Source: Xanthomonas indica
Lineage (GTDB): Bacteria; Pseudomonadota; Gammaproteobacteria; Xanthomonadales; Xanthomonadaceae
Assembly (NCBI RefSeq): GCF_040529045.1
Contig: NZ_CP131914.1
Coordinates: 790,501-854,500 of the forward strand
Direction: 5' to 3'
Length of the DNA stretch: 64,000 nucleotides
A program made the translations under genes and the position numbers. This document shows, piece by piece, positions 47,911-59,816 of the stretch. Each line of letters begins with the position of its first letter. Positions within the stretch are counted from its first letter, which is position 1. Under the pieces are notes generated by a model. The model saw only the letters and a program-made list of their open reading frames with translations. It did no database searches and had not been told where the DNA came from.

Positions 47911-48716
47911 GCGTTGCCGACACCTCCTACCGCAACCGGGACTGGACCGGGCTGGGCCTGCAGATCGACGGCCACACCGCCGTGGTCACCCTGTCCAATC
48001 CGCCGGCCAACACCTGGACCGTGCAGAGCCTGCGCGCGCTAGGCGAGCTGGTCGGCGCGCTGGACGCGGATCGCGAGATCTATGCCCTGGTACTGGTCGG
48101 TGCCGGCGAGAAGTTCTTCAGCGCCGGTGCCGACCTCAACCAGTTCGCCGACGGCGACAAGGCGCTGGCGCGCGAGGCGGCGCGGCGTTTCGGCGAGGCC
48201 TTCGAGGCGCTGAGCGGATTCCGCGGCGTCAGCATCGCCGCGATCAACGGCTATGCGATGGGCGGCGGACTCGAAGCGGCCTTGGCCTGCGACCTGCGCA
48301 TTGCCGAGGCGCAGGCGCAGATGGCCCTGCCCGAGGCGACGGTGGGCCTGCTGCCCTGCGCCGGCGGCACCCAGCACCTGCCGCGGCTGGTCGGCGAGGG
48401 TTGGGCCAAGCGCATGATCCTGCTCGGCGAACGCGTCGATGCCGAGACCGCGCTGCGGATCGGCCTGGTCGAAGAGGTGGTGCCGACCGGGCAGGCGCTG
48501 GCGCGCGCGCTGGAGTGGGCGGCCAAGGCGGCGCGGCAGAGTCCGATCAGCGTGGCCGCGGCCAAGCGCCTGGTGCAGGCGACCCGCACGCAGTCGCATG
48601 CGAGCGCATTGGTCAGCGAACGCGAGGCGTTCGTGGACCTGTTCGACAGCGCCGACCAGGCCGAGGGCGTCAATGCCTTCCTCGGCAAGCGCGCCCCTGT
48701 ATGGAGCAACGCGTGA
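47907..48716 (+). CDS. enoyl-CoA hydratase (methacrylyl-CoA hydratase role)
   Basis: 269 residues of the crotonase fold; overlaps the previous stop by ATGA. The CoA-binding ring and oxyanion hole are visible in KFFSAGADLNQFADGD and AINGYAMGGGLEAALACDLRI, with the catalytic-Glu segment ALPEATVGLLPCAGGTQHLP. In this operon it would hydrate methacrylyl-CoA to 3-hydroxyisobutyryl-CoA. Specificity is inferred from neighbours. Confidence 0.88.
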   Translation: MSVADTSYRNRDWTGLGLQIDGHTAVVTLSNPPANTWTVQSLRALGELVGALDADREIYALVLVGAGEKFFSAGADLNQFADGDKALAREAARRFGEAFEALSGFRGVSIAAINGYAMGGGLEAALACDLRIAEAQAQMALPEATVGLLPCAGGTQHLPRLVGEGWAKRMILLGERVDAETALRIGLVEEVVPTGQALARALEWAAKAARQSPISVAAAKRLVQATRTQSHASALVSEREAFVDLFDSADQAEGVNAFLGKRAPVWSNA

Positions 48717-49888
48717 GCGCCTCCGCTGCCGACGATGCCGCGGTGCTGTTCGAGATGCGGGCCGCGGGCGATGGCCGTCGCATCGGGATCGCCACGCTCA
48801 ATGCGCCGCGCACCCTCAACGGGCTGTCGCTGGAGATGGCGCGCCTGCTGGATGCGCAACTGACGCAATGGGCGCAGGACCCGACGCTGGCGCTGGTGGT
48901 GCTGCAGGGCGCGGGCGAGAAGGCGTTCTGCGCCGGCGGCGACCTCCATGGCCTGTATCGCGGGATGCGTGAGCGTGTCGCGCACGGCACTACCACGCCG
49001 GCGGACCCGCGCGGCGATGCGCACGCCGAGGCCTTCTTCGAAACCGAGTACCGCCTCGACTACCGCATCCACACCTTCCCCAAGCCGGTGCTGTGCTGGG
49101 GCCACGGCATCGTGATGGGCGGCGGGATCGGGCTGATGGCGGGCGCCAGCCACCGCGTGGTCGGCGAACGGTCCCGGCTCGCCTTCCCCGAGATCAGCAT
49201 CGGCCTGTTCCCCGACGTCGGCGGCAGCTGGCTGCTGTCGCGGGTGCCGGCGCAGGCGGGCCTGTTCCTGGCGCTGACCGGCGCGCCGCTCGGTGCCGGC
49301 GATGCGATCTACGCTGGCATGGCCGATGTGCACGTGCCGGAGGCCGCGCGCGCGGCGGTGCTGGCCGCCCTGCAGGAGACGCCTTGGCCGGCCGCTGCGC
49401 AGGACACGGCGCGCGCGCTGGACGCGCTGCTGGCCCGCTTCGCCACGCCGGCGCCGGCCGGTCCGTTGCAGCGGCACGCCGCGGCGATCGCCGATGCCTG
49501 CGCGCATCCCACGCTGGACGCGGTGGTGGCGGCGATCGCCGGCCTCGATGCCGCCGACCCATGGATCGCGACGGCACAGGCCACGCTGGCCGCCGGCGCG
49601 CCGGGCTCGGCACGGCTGGCCTTCGAACTGCAGCGGCGCGCCGCATCGCTGTCCTTGGCCGAGGTGTTCCGCCAGGAGTACACCGTGGCCCTGCACTGCA
49701 CCGCGCATGGCGACTTCGCCGAAGGCATCCGCGCGTTGCTGATCGACAAGGACCGCGCCCCGCGCTGGCAGCCGGCCACCCTCGACGCCGCGTCCGCGGC
49801 GTGGGCGCGCGACTTCTTCCATGCGCCCTGGCCGGCGCAGGCCCACCCCCTGGCCGATCTCGGCCGTCACACGGAGACCCGCGCATGA
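48713..49888 (+). CDS. 3-hydroxyisobutyryl-CoA hydrolase
   Basis: 391 residues of the crotonase superfamily, HIBCH subgroup. Seen: [44 protein letters not shown] split across residues about 120-150, [20 protein letters not shown] with the hydrolase-type Glu and Asp, and the late [19 protein letters not shown] typical of HIBCH. The GTG at 48713 overlaps the previous stop (GTGA) and has GGAG 6 bases upstream; an ATG at 48701 is possible but has no ribosome site. Releases 3-hydroxyisobutyrate for MmsB. Confidence 0.9.
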   Translation: MSASAADDAAVLFEMRAAGDGRRIGIATLNAPRTLNGLSLEMARLLDAQLTQWAQDPTLALVVLQGAGEKAFCAGGDLHGLYRGMRERVAHGTTTPADPRGDAHAEAFFETEYRLDYRIHTFPKPVLCWGHGIVMGGGIGLMAGASHRVVGERSRLAFPEISIGLFPDVGGSWLLSRVPAQAGLFLALTGAPLGAGDAIYAGMADVHVPEAARAAVLAALQETPWPAAAQDTARALDALLARFATPAPAGPLQRHAAAIADACAHPTLDAVVAAIAGLDAADPWIATAQATLAAGAPGSARLAFELQRRAASLSLAEVFRQEYTVALHCTAHGDFAEGIRALLIDKDRAPRWQPATLDAASAAWARDFFHAPWPAQAHPLADLGRHTETRA

Positions 49889-50775
49889 GCCGGATCGCCT
49901 TCATCGGCCTGGGCAACATGGGCGGCCCGATGGCCGTCAACCTGGTCAGGGCCGGGCACGTGGTGCGCGTGTTCGACCTCAACCCCGCCGCCCTCGCGGC
50001 CGCCGCCGCCGCCGGCGCGCACGCCGCCGACAGTGCGGTGGCCGCGGTCGCCGAGGCCGAGGTGGTGATCTCGATGCTGCCGGCCAGCCGCCACGTCGAA
50101 GCCCTGTTCCTCGGTACGGAGGGACTGCTCGCGCACATTCCCGCGGGCGCCCTGCTCATCGACAGCAGCACGATTGCGCCCGCCTCGGCGCGCACGCTGG
50201 CCGCCGCGGCAGTGGCGCGTGGCCTGCAGCCGCTGGATGCGCCGGTGTCCGGCGGTACCGCCGGCGCCGCCGCGGGCACCTTGACCTTCATCGTCGGCGG
50301 CGCGGCCGCCACCCTGGAGCGCGCGCGCCCAGTGCTGGAGGCGATGGGCCGCAACATCTTCCACATGGGCGAGGCCGGTGCCGGGCAGGTCGCCAAGCTC
50401 TGCAACAACATGGCGCTGGGGGTGATCATGGCCGCGACCGCCGAAGCGCTGGCGCTGGGCGCGGCGCATGGCCTGGATCCGGCGGCGCTGTCGCGGATGA
50501 TGGCGGTCAGCACCGGCCGCAGCTGGGCCACCGAGGTCTGCAACCCATGGCCGGGCGTGCTGGACCAGGCGCCGGCCTCGCGCGGCTACCGCGGCGGCTT
50601 CGGCAGCGACCTGATGCTCAAGGACCTGGGCCTGGCGGCGGAAGCGGCGATGGCCACCGGCGCGGCGATCCCGCTCGGCGAACTGGCGCGCAACCTGTAC
50701 GCGCTGAACCGCCGCCAGGGCCGCGGCGCCCTGGATTTCTCCAGCGTCGTCCAGCTGCTCGCGGAGGCGCCATGA
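49885..50775 (+). CDS. mmsB: 3-hydroxyisobutyrate dehydrogenase
   Basis: 296 residues, NAD+-dependent, oxidising 3-hydroxyisobutyrate to methylmalonate semialdehyde, the substrate of MmsA. Seen: Rossmann start [20 protein letters not shown], substrate loop [20 protein letters not shown], and catalytic Lys in [14 protein letters not shown], then [14 protein letters not shown]. Overlaps its upstream and downstream neighbours by ATGA, so all genes of this operon are translationally coupled. Confidence 0.93.
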   Translation: MSRIAFIGLGNMGGPMAVNLVRAGHVVRVFDLNPAALAAAAAAGAHAADSAVAAVAEAEVVISMLPASRHVEALFLGTEGLLAHIPAGALLIDSSTIAPASARTLAAAAVARGLQPLDAPVSGGTAGAAAGTLTFIVGGAAATLERARPVLEAMGRNIFHMGEAGAGQVAKLCNNMALGVIMAATAEALALGAAHGLDPAALSRMMAVSTGRSWATEVCNPWPGVLDQAPASRGYRGGFGSDLMLKDLGLAAEAAMATGAAIPLGELARNLYALNRRQGRGALDFSSVVQLLAEAP

Positions 50776-51437
50776 GCACTGTCCGCGAGCGCCTGACCCT
50801 GCCCGGCGGCAGTGGACGCCTGCTGCTGCACTCGTGCTGCGCGCCGTGCTCGGGCGAGCTGATGGAATCGTTCGTGGAGTCCGGCATCGACTACACGGTG
50901 TTCTTCTACAACCCCAACATCCACCCGGCCAGGGAATACGAGCTGCGCAAGCAGGAGAACATCCGCTTCGCCGAGCAACATGGCGTGCCCTTCGTCGATG
51001 CCGACTACGACACCGACAATTGGTTCGCGCGTGCCCGGGGCATGGAGAACGCCCCCGAGCGCGGCATCCGCTGCACCATGTGCTTCGACATGCGCTTCGA
51101 GCGCACTGCGCTGTATGCGCACGAGCACGGCTATGCGGTGATGACCAGTTCGCTGGGCATTTCGCGCTGGAAGGACATGCGCCAGATCACCGACAGCGGC
51201 ATCCGCGCGGCCGCACCGTACCCGGACCTGACCTACTGGGACTACAACTGGCGCAAGCACGGCGGCGCCGCGCGCATGGTCGAGATCAGCAAGCGCGAGC
51301 GCTTCTACCAGCAGGAGTACTGCGGTTGCGTGTATTCGCTGCGCGACACCAATCGCCACCGCCGCGCGCAGGGCCGCGAGCGGATCAAGCTCGGCGTGCT
51401 GTTCTATGGCGACGACGAGGGCAAGCCGTCGGACTGA
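50772..51437 (+). CDS. queH: epoxyqueuosine reductase QueH (cobalamin-independent)
   Basis: 221 residues of the DUF208 family. QueH performs the last step of queuosine synthesis in tRNA, reducing epoxyqueuosine, and replaces the B12-dependent enzyme QueG. Seen: N-terminal [11 protein letters not shown] (Cys22, Cys23, Cys26), [32 protein letters not shown], and [15 protein letters not shown], giving the full set of cluster and active-site cysteines. The ATG overlaps the mmsB stop (ATGA), so queH is the last gene of an operon headed by a cobalamin riboswitch. That placement fits a B12-saving role. Confidence 0.92.
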   Translation: MSTVRERLTLPGGSGRLLLHSCCAPCSGELMESFVESGIDYTVFFYNPNIHPAREYELRKQENIRFAEQHGVPFVDADYDTDNWFARARGMENAPERGIRCTMCFDMRFERTALYAHEHGYAVMTSSLGISRWKDMRQITDSGIRAAAPYPDLTYWDYNWRKHGGAARMVEISKRERFYQQEYCGCVYSLRDTNRHRRAQGRERIKLGVLFYGDDEGKPSD

Positions 51438-51554
51438 GCCTCGCCTGCAGGCCGGACACCGGCGCGGGACCGCGATGCGGCGCGCCACGTGCACCTTGGC
51501 GCGCGGGAGGGCGGAGCGGTAGACGCAAACCGGGGCCGCGCGAGCGCTGCCGGC

Positions 51555-52220
51555 TCAGTCCTCTTCCGGCGGCAGCACGATGGCGTCGCTGTCGATGGCC
51601 AGCTTGCCGGCCAGCAGCACCGCCTGGGTGCGGTTGGTGACGCCGAGCTTGCGCAGGATCGCGGTGACGTGCGCCTTGATCGTGGCCTCGGACACGCCCA
51701 GGTCGTAGGCGATCTGCTTGTTGAGGCTGCCGGCGCCGAGCATCTGCAGCACGCGGAACTGCTGCGGGGTCAGTTCGCGCAGGCGCTGGCCGACCTCGCG
51801 CTCGGCGCGGTCGGTGGGCGGCACGTTGTGCGCTTCCGGCGGCGCCCAGTGTTCGCCGTCCAGCACCGTGCCCAGGGCCAGGCCGATGGTGTCCGAATCG
51901 GCCGACTTGGGAATGAAGCCGAACGCGCCGTGGTCCAGCGCGCGCCGCATCACCGTCGGCTCCTCGCGCGCGGACACCACCACCACCGGCAACTGCGGAT
52001 GCAGCGCGCGCATGTGCACCAGCGCGCTGAAGCCCTGCGCGCCGGGCATGTTGAGATCCATCAGCAGCAGATCGGCATCGGCATGGCGCTCGGCCAGCGC
52101 GTACAGCGTCTCGACACTGTCGGCCTCGTACAACTGCACCCCGGGCATCACCCGCTGCACCGCCCCGCGCAGCGCCTCGCGGAACAGGGGATGGTCGTCG
52201 GCGATCAGCAGGGTGGGCAT
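51555..52220 (-). CDS. NarL/LuxR-type response regulator, CrbR/ErdR-like
   Basis: 221 residues. Receiver domain (about 1-120): acidic pair in LLIADDHPLFREAL, phosphoacceptor Asp55 in LLLMDLNMPG, switch residues in VVVVSAREEP and lysine in GFIPKSADS. A LuxR-type helix-turn-helix follows (about 150-210; LTPQQFRVLQMLGAGSLNKQ, SEATIKAHVTAILRKLGVTN). It lies 155 bases downstream of acs on the same strand. CrbR/ErdR regulators adjoin or control acs in Vibrio and Pseudomonas; the matching symporter-domain kinase is at 34584-38015. Direct control of acs is inferred. Confidence 0.87.
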   Translation of the reverse strand: MPTLLIADDHPLFREALRGAVQRVMPGVQLYEADSVETLYALAERHADADLLLMDLNMPGAQGFSALVHMRALHPQLPVVVVSAREEPTVMRRALDHGAFGFIPKSADSDTIGLALGTVLDGEHWAPPEAHNVPPTDRAEREVGQRLRELTPQQFRVLQMLGAGSLNKQIAYDLGVSEATIKAHVTAILRKLGVTNRTQAVLLAGKLAIDSDAIVLPPEED

Positions 52221-52242
52221 TTGGAAGGCCGGGAGTGGGGAA

Positions 52243-52362
52243 CCGGGAATGGGGAATGGCAACGGCAAAAGCAACGGCAAAAGCAACGCGTCGGGCGCCT
52301 GCGTGAATGAAGCGACGGGGAATGGCTTTTTCCATTCCCCATTCTCGATTCCCCATTCCCGG
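52243..52362. repeat. imperfect inverted repeat element between regulator and acs
   Basis: CCGGGAATGGGGAATGG (52243-52259) and, reversed, CGATTCCCCATTCCCGG ending at 52362 bound about 85 bases that hold two direct copies of GGCAAAAGCAAC. A similar short motif, CCCGAATCCCGAATCCCGG, occurs near 43770-43790, so this is a dispersed xanthomonad repeat. Confidence 0.65.
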
Positions 52363-52375
52363 CGCGCGTAGCGCG

Positions 52376-54319
<1,944 letters not shown>

Positions 54320-54534
54320 GGTTCCCTCTGCAATGAACGGGGCGCCGCATGCGGCGGCGCGTCAACGCGCAGTGTGCCGCATCCGGCGTCAGGCGCACAC
54401 GCGTCGGGCCTTAGACGATGGTCGTAACTCAGCCGACGTTCGACTAATGGCCAATAGGCGCGGCCGGCGCGCTCGCGCACGCTGGGCTACGGCCGTGCGC
54501 ATGCGTGCGGCCATCCATTATTCGGGAGGGAGTA

Positions 54535-55947
54535 ATGAGCAACCGCATCGCATCCTTGGCGCGCCGCCCGTTGGCGGCCGCGCTCTTGGTGGCCCTGGTC
54601 GCGCCTGGCGCGGCCTTCGCCCAAGGCAAACCCTCGGCGCGCGAACAGGCGCTGGAGACCCGCGTGGCCGAGCTGGAGCGGCAGGTGCAGCAACTGCTGT
54701 CCGCGCAGCAACAGCAACAGGGGCAGATCACGCAGACCCAGACCGAGGTCGCCGCGGTCCGCTCCAGCCAGGCCGCGCCGCCGCCGGCACCCCCGGCACC
54801 GCCGGCCGGCAAGGCGCCGATCCAGGTCACCACCATCACCCCGGGCGCGGCGCCCGGCACCACGTTCAAGGTCGGCGGCTTCATCAAGGCCGACTTCCTG
54901 GCCACCCGCACCGGCGACGGCCAACTCGCCGACGATGCCACCGGCCGCGCGCTGTACCTGCCCGGGCAGACCCCGGTGGGCGGCGCCAAGTCCGGCACCG
55001 ACTACAACGCCCACGCCAAGTTCTCGCGGATCAACTTCGGCGTGGACAGCGTCACCGAGGGCGGCAACAAGGCCGGCGCGCTGGTGGAACTGGACTTCTT
55101 CGGCAACGCGCTGGGCACCCAGACCGCCACCAACACCTACGGCGCCACCCTGCGCCACGCCTACATGTACTGGAACCACTGGCTGGCCGGCCAGACCTGG
55201 TCCAACTTCATGGACCCGGCGGCGCTGCCGGAAGCGGCCGATTTCATCGGCCCCACCGACGGCGTGGTGTTTGTGCGCCAGGCGCAGCTGCGCTATACCA
55301 ACGGCGGCTTCAGCATCGCCCTGGAGAACCCGGAAACCACCCTGTACACGCGCAGCGCGGCCGGCGTGGTCAGCACCGCCAGCTCCGACCGTGGCGCGCT
55401 GCCGGACCTGACCGTGCGCTACGGCTGGAAGGGCGACTGGGGCAGCTTCGGCGTCGCCGGCGTGGTCGGCCAGCAGAAGGTCGACAACCGCGCCACCGGC
55501 GCCGACGCCAGCAAGGCCTCCGGCGGCCTGACCCTGGGCGGCAAGTGGGTGGCCAGCGACAGCGACAGCCTGTTCTACCAGCTCACCGGCGGCGAAGGCA
55601 TCGGCCGCTACATCGGCCTGGGCATCGCCCAGAACGCGGTGTACGACGCGGCCGATCGCGACCTGGACACGGTCGGGGTGGTCGCCGGCTACGTCGGCTG
55701 GCGGCATGCGTTCTCGCCCAAGCTGCGCACCAACCTGATCTACGCGCGCAGCGACTACGACAACGACACCGCGCGCACCGGCCTGGGCGTGACCAAAAGC
55801 GTGCAGAGCATCCGCGGCAACGTCTTCTATTCGCCGTTGCCCAAGGTCGATATCGGCGCCGAGCTGATGTACGGCAAGCGCGAGATCGAAAGCGGCGCCA
55901 AGGGCGACATCACCCGCCTGCAGTTCACCACCAAGTACAGCTTCTGA
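54535..55947 (+). CDS. DcaP-like outer-membrane porin
   Basis: 470 residues. Signal peptide about 1-29 (ending AFAQ), coiled coil about 32-65 ([20 protein letters not shown]), a Pro/Ala linker, then a 16-strand barrel beginning [16 protein letters not shown] and ending FTTKYSF with terminal Phe. The coiled coil plus GGFIKADF start is the DcaP-type trimeric porin pattern, which passes small carboxylates. ATG 54535 has GGGAGGG upstream. First gene before a DUF485 protein and the acetate permease, so uptake of acetate or related acids across the outer membrane is the likely job. Confidence 0.85.
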   Translation: MSNRIASLARRPLAAALLVALVAPGAAFAQGKPSAREQALETRVAELERQVQQLLSAQQQQQGQITQTQTEVAAVRSSQAAPPPAPPAPPAGKAPIQVTTITPGAAPGTTFKVGGFIKADFLATRTGDGQLADDATGRALYLPGQTPVGGAKSGTDYNAHAKFSRINFGVDSVTEGGNKAGALVELDFFGNALGTQTATNTYGATLRHAYMYWNHWLAGQTWSNFMDPAALPEAADFIGPTDGVVFVRQAQLRYTNGGFSIALENPETTLYTRSAAGVVSTASSDRGALPDLTVRYGWKGDWGSFGVAGVVGQQKVDNRATGADASKASGGLTLGGKWVASDSDSLFYQLTGGEGIGRYIGLGIAQNAVYDAADRDLDTVGVVAGYVGWRHAFSPKLRTNLIYARSDYDNDTARTGLGVTKSVQSIRGNVFYSPLPKVDIGAELMYGKREIESGAKGDITRLQFTTKYSF

Positions 55948-55980
55948 TCCGCGCTGCGGTCACTACCCCGGAGGCACCAC

Positions 55981-56298
55981 ATGACCCTCTCCAACGACGC
56001 GCTGATCGCCAAGATCGACGCCAATCCGAAGTACCACGCGCTCAAGCGCCAGCGCAACGCGCTGGGCTGGACGCTGACCATCCTGATGCTGCTGGCCTAC
56101 TTCGGCTTCATCGGCCTGATCGCCTTCGACAAGGCGTTCCTGGCCCAGCCGATGGGCAGCGGCGTCACCACCATCGGCATTCCGATCGCGATCGGGGTGA
56201 TGGTCTTCACCATCGCCATCACCGCCATCTACGTGCGTCGCGCCAACACCGTGTACGACCAGCTGACCGCCGACATCCTCGAGGACGCCCGCCAATGA
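55981..56298 (+). CDS. DUF485 inner-membrane protein (YjcH-like)
   Basis: 105 residues with two membrane helices (about 28-50 and 65-87) after a short cytoplasmic start ([16 protein letters not shown]). DUF485 proteins are nearly always encoded directly before actP, as here, where the actP start overlaps the stop (ATGA). The role in acetate transport is not established. Confidence 0.9.
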   Translation: MTLSNDALIAKIDANPKYHALKRQRNALGWTLTILMLLAYFGFIGLIAFDKAFLAQPMGSGVTTIGIPIAIGVMVFTIAITAIYVRRANTVYDQLTADILEDARQ

Positions 56299-58025
56299 GC
56301 AAGCACCTGCGCTTCCTTCTGCTGCTGCTGGCCGCGCTGCTGCCGGCCGGCGCGGCCCTGGCCGCCGGCGGCGATGTCGGCCAGACCGACAAGCAGCCGA
56401 CCAACTGGGTGGCGATCGGGATGTTCGCCTTCTTCGTCGCCGGCACCCTGTGGATCACCAAGTGGGCGGCGAAGAAGACCCGCTCGGCGTCCGATTTCTA
56501 CACCGCCGGCGGCGGCATCACCGGCTTCCAGAACGGCCTGGCGATCGCCGGCGACTACATGTCGGCGGCCTCGTTCCTGGGCATCACCGCGGCGGTGATG
56601 ACCAATGGCTACGACGGCCTGATCTACGCCATCGGCTTCCTGGTCGGCTGGCCGATCCTGACCTTCCTGATGGCCGAGCGCCTGCGCAACCTCGGCAAGT
56701 ACACCTTCGCCGACGTGGCCGGCTACCGCTTCGCGCCGACCGCGATCCGCACCTTCGCCGCCTCCGGCACGCTGGTGGTGGTGCTGTTCTACCTGATCGC
56801 GCAGATGGTCGGCGCCGGCGCGCTGATCAAGCTGCTGTTCGGCCTGGACTACTGGGTGGCGGTGAGCCTGGTCGGCGTGCTGATGATGGTCTACGTGCTG
56901 TTCGGCGGCATGACCGCCACCACCTGGGTGCAGATCATCAAGGCGGTGCTGCTGCTGACCGGCGTGACGTTCATGGCGGTGGCGATCATGTGGCACTTCA
57001 ACTTCAGCTTCGAGGCGCTGTTCGCCGAGGGCGTGCGGGTGAAGACCGCGGTGGCGGCCAACGGCGGCGCCTCGCCGGAAGAGGCGGCCAGCGCCGGCCT
57101 GTCGATCATGGGCCCGGGCGGCTTCGTCAAGGATCCGATCTCGGCGATCTCCTTCGGCATGGCGCTGATGTTCGGTACCGCCGGCCTGCCGCACATCCTG
57201 ATGCGCTTCTTCACCGTCCCCGACGCCAAGCAGGCGCGCAAGTCGGTGCTGTGGGCCACCACCTGGATCGGCTACTTCTACATCCTGATCTTCATCATCG
57301 GCTTCGGCGCCATCGCCCTGGTGCTGACCAACCCGCAGTTCGCCGACGTCGCCACCGGCACCATCCACGGCGGCAAGGGCGCGGCCAACATGGCGGCGGT
57401 GCTGGTCGGCAATGCGGTGGGCGGCAACGTGTTCATGGGCTTCATCTCCGCGGTGGCCTTCGCCACCATCCTGGCGGTGGTCGCCGGCCTGACCCTGTCC
57501 GGCGCCTCGGCGGTGTCCCACGACCTGTACGCCACGGTGATCAAGAAGGGCAATCCGGCCCCCGGCTCGGAACTGAAGGTGTCGCGCGTCACCACCATCG
57601 CCCTGGGCGTGATCGCGGTGCTGCTGGGCATCGTGTTCGAGAAGCAGAACGTGGCCTTCATGGTGTCGCTGGCCTTCGCCATCGCCGCATCGGCCAACTT
57701 CCCGGTGCTGATCCTGTCCTTGCTGTGGAAGAACTGCACCACCCGCGGCGCGGTGATCGGCGGCTTCCTGGGCCTGATCTCCTCGCTGGTGCTGACCGTG
57801 CTGTCGCCGTCGGTATGGGTGGACACGCTGGGCAACCCGACCGGCTCGGCGCCGTTCCCGTACACCTCGCCGGCGCTGTTCTCGGTGACCATCGGCTTCG
57901 TCGGCATCTGGCTGTTCTCGGTGCTGGACCGCAGCGCGCAGGCCGGCAAGGAACGTGCCGCGTTCAAGGCGCAGCAGATCCGCGCCGAGACCGGGCTGGG
58001 CGCCTCGCGCGGGTCGGGGCACTGA
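56295..58025 (+). CDS. actP: acetate permease ActP (SSS family)
   Basis: 576 residues with an N-terminal signal-like helix and about 13 membrane helices. Na+/solute symporter that takes up acetate and other short monocarboxylates. Seen: [39 protein letters not shown], the sodium-symporter segment [19 protein letters not shown], and [19 protein letters not shown]. Overlaps the DUF485 gene by ATGA. It works with the divergent acs gene: import, then activation. Confidence 0.95.
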   Translation: MSKHLRFLLLLLAALLPAGAALAAGGDVGQTDKQPTNWVAIGMFAFFVAGTLWITKWAAKKTRSASDFYTAGGGITGFQNGLAIAGDYMSAASFLGITAAVMTNGYDGLIYAIGFLVGWPILTFLMAERLRNLGKYTFADVAGYRFAPTAIRTFAASGTLVVVLFYLIAQMVGAGALIKLLFGLDYWVAVSLVGVLMMVYVLFGGMTATTWVQIIKAVLLLTGVTFMAVAIMWHFNFSFEALFAEGVRVKTAVAANGGASPEEAASAGLSIMGPGGFVKDPISAISFGMALMFGTAGLPHILMRFFTVPDAKQARKSVLWATTWIGYFYILIFIIGFGAIALVLTNPQFADVATGTIHGGKGAANMAAVLVGNAVGGNVFMGFISAVAFATILAVVAGLTLSGASAVSHDLYATVIKKGNPAPGSELKVSRVTTIALGVIAVLLGIVFEKQNVAFMVSLAFAIAASANFPVLILSLLWKNCTTRGAVIGGFLGLISSLVLTVLSPSVWVDTLGNPTGSAPFPYTSPALFSVTIGFVGIWLFSVLDRSAQAGKERAAFKAQQIRAETGLGASRGSGH

Positions 58026-58048
58026 GCATCGACACGGCTGTCATCGAC

Positions 58049-58075
58049 AGGACGCCGGCCTCGTGCCGGCGTCCT
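58049..58075 (+). terminator. hairpin after actP
   Basis: AGGACGCCGGC pairs perfectly with GCCGGCGTCCT (11 bp) around CTCGT, 24 bases after the actP stop. T-poor tail. Confidence 0.6.
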
Positions 58076-58207
58076 GCGTTGGAGCGATCGCGACGTTGTC
58101 GGCATCAGCATCTGCGCCTGCCGATCTGAGGCGCTGACCGAGTGCCGGCGCGCGCTGGTCGCCGCACGCTGGCGTCACGGCCATGTGGCCGATGACGAGG
58201 CAAGACG

Positions 58208-58705
58208 ATGACACGCCCATTGAATCCGCAGGAATTCCAGGTCGCCGACAAAGCGCTGGCAAACGCCGTGGCCCTCTGCAACCACGTCCTCGGGCTGTCC
58301 GATCAGGCGCTCGCCGGCCTGGTCGGCAAGCATTTCGACAGCCGCGGCACCCCCGCGCATCTGGACGGCTACCGTCGGGACTACCGACAGATCGTCGAGG
58401 CGCTGCAGCGGCTGGACCGCACGACCGCGTTCGAGTTCGACGAGCACGAGGCCGAGGACACGATCGCGTACGTGTGGCCGAACAATCCGCAGCGCATCTA
58501 CCTGTGCGCGGCATACTTCACCCTGGATGCGGTGGAGCAGGCGGGGACCCTGGTTCACGAGGCGTCGCACTGGGCGGTGGTGCGGGGCACCGACGACCAT
58601 GCTTATGGCGAGCGGCAGGTCCGTGCGCTGTCCTATACGCTCAAGCGCAACACCGCCGATGCCTACGAGTTGCTGGTCGAGGACCTGGCACGGACGGGCG
58701 GATGA
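58208..58705 (+). CDS. M35/aspzincin-type metallopeptidase-like protein
   Basis: 165 residues with no signal peptide or membrane helix. The aspzincin signature is complete: LVHEASHW (His117, Glu118, His121) followed by GTDDHAYG (127-134), the GTxDxxYG motif that supplies the third zinc ligand Asp130. In deuterolysins and Lys-specific endopeptidases this domain sits in secreted enzymes; a stand-alone intracellular form of this size is less usual. ATG 58208 has GAGGCAAG upstream. No immunity-like or secretion gene adjoins it. Confidence 0.8.
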   Translation: MTRPLNPQEFQVADKALANAVALCNHVLGLSDQALAGLVGKHFDSRGTPAHLDGYRRDYRQIVEALQRLDRTTAFEFDEHEAEDTIAYVWPNNPQRIYLCAAYFTLDAVEQAGTLVHEASHWAVVRGTDDHAYGERQVRALSYTLKRNTADAYELLVEDLARTGG

Positions 58706-58736
58706 CGGCGGCAGCGCAGTGCTGAGTTGCCGCAGG

Positions 58737-58766
58737 CGACGCCGGCCCAAGGGCCGGCGTCGTCGT
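58737..58766 (+). terminator. hairpin after the aspzincin gene
   Basis: CGACGCCGGCCC pairs with GGGCCGGCGTCG (12 bp) with only AA between, followed by TCGTCTGT. Confidence 0.6.
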
Positions 58767-58821
58767 CTGTGCGGCGAGGCGGCGTTACCATGACCGCCCG
58801 CTGCCTTCGTCGTGCCACCGC

Positions 58822-59505
58822 ATGCGCTACCGCTGGATCCTGTTCGACGCCGACGACACCCTGTTCCACTTCGACGCCTTCGCCGGCCTGCAGCGCATGT
58901 TCGCCGGCTACGGCGTGCAGTTCGGCGAAGCCGAGTACGCCGCCTACACCGCCTGCAACCGGCCGCTGTGGGTGCAGTACCAGAACGGGGCGATCACGGC
59001 GCTGCAATTGCAGCAGCGCCGGTTCGCCGACTGGGCGCAGCGCCTGCAGACCGCGCCGGAGACCTTGAACGCGGCGTTCCTGGCGGCGATGGCCGAACTG
59101 TGTGCGCCGCTGGATGGGGCGGTGGACCTGCTCGACGCCCTGCGCGGACGCGCCCGCCTGGGCCTGGTCACCAACGGCTTCGGCGCGCTGCAGACCGCCC
59201 GCCTGCAGCGCACCGGCCTGCACGATCGCTTCGAGGTGATCGCCATCTCCGAGGTGGTGGGCGTGGCCAAGCCGCACCCTGCGATCTTCGCGCACGCGCT
59301 GGCGCAGCTGGGCGATCCGCCGCCGGCGCAGGTGCTGATGGTCGGCGACAACCCGCAGGCGGACATCGCCGGCGGCCTGGCCGCGGGCCTGCACACCTGC
59401 TGGTTCAATGCGCATGGCGCCGCCGCGCCGGAGGGCATCGTGCCGCACCACGAAGTCGCCTCGCTGGCGCAGCTGCAGGCGTGGCTGCTGGAAGAACCCG
59501 CATAG
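58822..59505 (+). CDS. HAD-family nucleotidase, YjjG type
   Basis: 227 residues. HAD motifs: I, ILFDADDTLFHFD with the nucleophile Asp and general acid; II, LGLVTNGFGALQTARL; III, Lys in VGVAKPHPAIF; IV, MVGDNPQADIAGG. The helical cap and the YjjG-like openings FDADDTLF match pyrimidine 5'-nucleotidases that clear non-canonical nucleotides. Substrate is inferred from family only. A single gene between two hairpin-rich spacers. Confidence 0.87.
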   Translation: MRYRWILFDADDTLFHFDAFAGLQRMFAGYGVQFGEAEYAAYTACNRPLWVQYQNGAITALQLQQRRFADWAQRLQTAPETLNAAFLAAMAELCAPLDGAVDLLDALRGRARLGLVTNGFGALQTARLQRTGLHDRFEVIAISEVVGVAKPHPAIFAHALAQLGDPPPAQVLMVGDNPQADIAGGLAAGLHTCWFNAHGAAAPEGIVPHHEVASLAQLQAWLLEEPA

Positions 59506-59540
59506 CCGGGTGGATGCGCGGCAGCGCCTGAGGTCATCGG

Positions 59541-59564
59541 GTCGGGACTGAAGTCCCTCCCACA
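59541..59564 (-). repeat. REP palindrome, GGAGGGACTTCAGTCCC type
   Basis: GTCGGGACTGAAGTCCCTCC then CACA, reverse orientation; shortly after the HAD gene. Confidence 0.8.
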
Positions 59565-59606
59565 GGTGCAAACTCCAGTCCGCAGCGATGCTGACATGTG
59601 CTCCCT

Positions 59607-59630
59607 TGTAGGAGGGACGTTAGTCCCGAC
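59607..59630 (+). repeat. REP palindrome, variant loop
   Basis: TGTAGGAGGGACGTTAGTCC then CGAC: loop GTTA instead of TTCA, and TGTAGG start like the other REP family. Confidence 0.75.
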
Positions 59631-59700
59631 AGCGGAAGGGTGGGGCTGTCGGTCCCGGAACGGTATGCCGCAGCATCTCGCTCTGTTGCTCCTGCGCCTT

Positions 59701-59725
59701 TGTGGGAGGGACTTCAGTCCCGACG
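59701..59725 (+). repeat. REP palindrome, GGAGGGACTTCAGTCCC type
   Basis: Identical over 25 bases to the copy at 29731-29755. Confidence 0.8.
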
Positions 59726-59816
59726 CGACACACCCTCAGACCCGGGGTCTCGGCCGCATGCTGCCGACCCATGGCATGGCGCACGACAGCCGCAACCGCC
59801 ATCGTATAGTGCGCCC

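Larger units (their letters stand above)
59506..59816. other. 311-base spacer with three REP palindromes
   Basis: No gene. Holds three copies of the GGAGGGACTTCAGTCCC-type element: 59541-59564 reversed, 59607-59630 and 59701-59725 forward. Confidence 0.7.
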
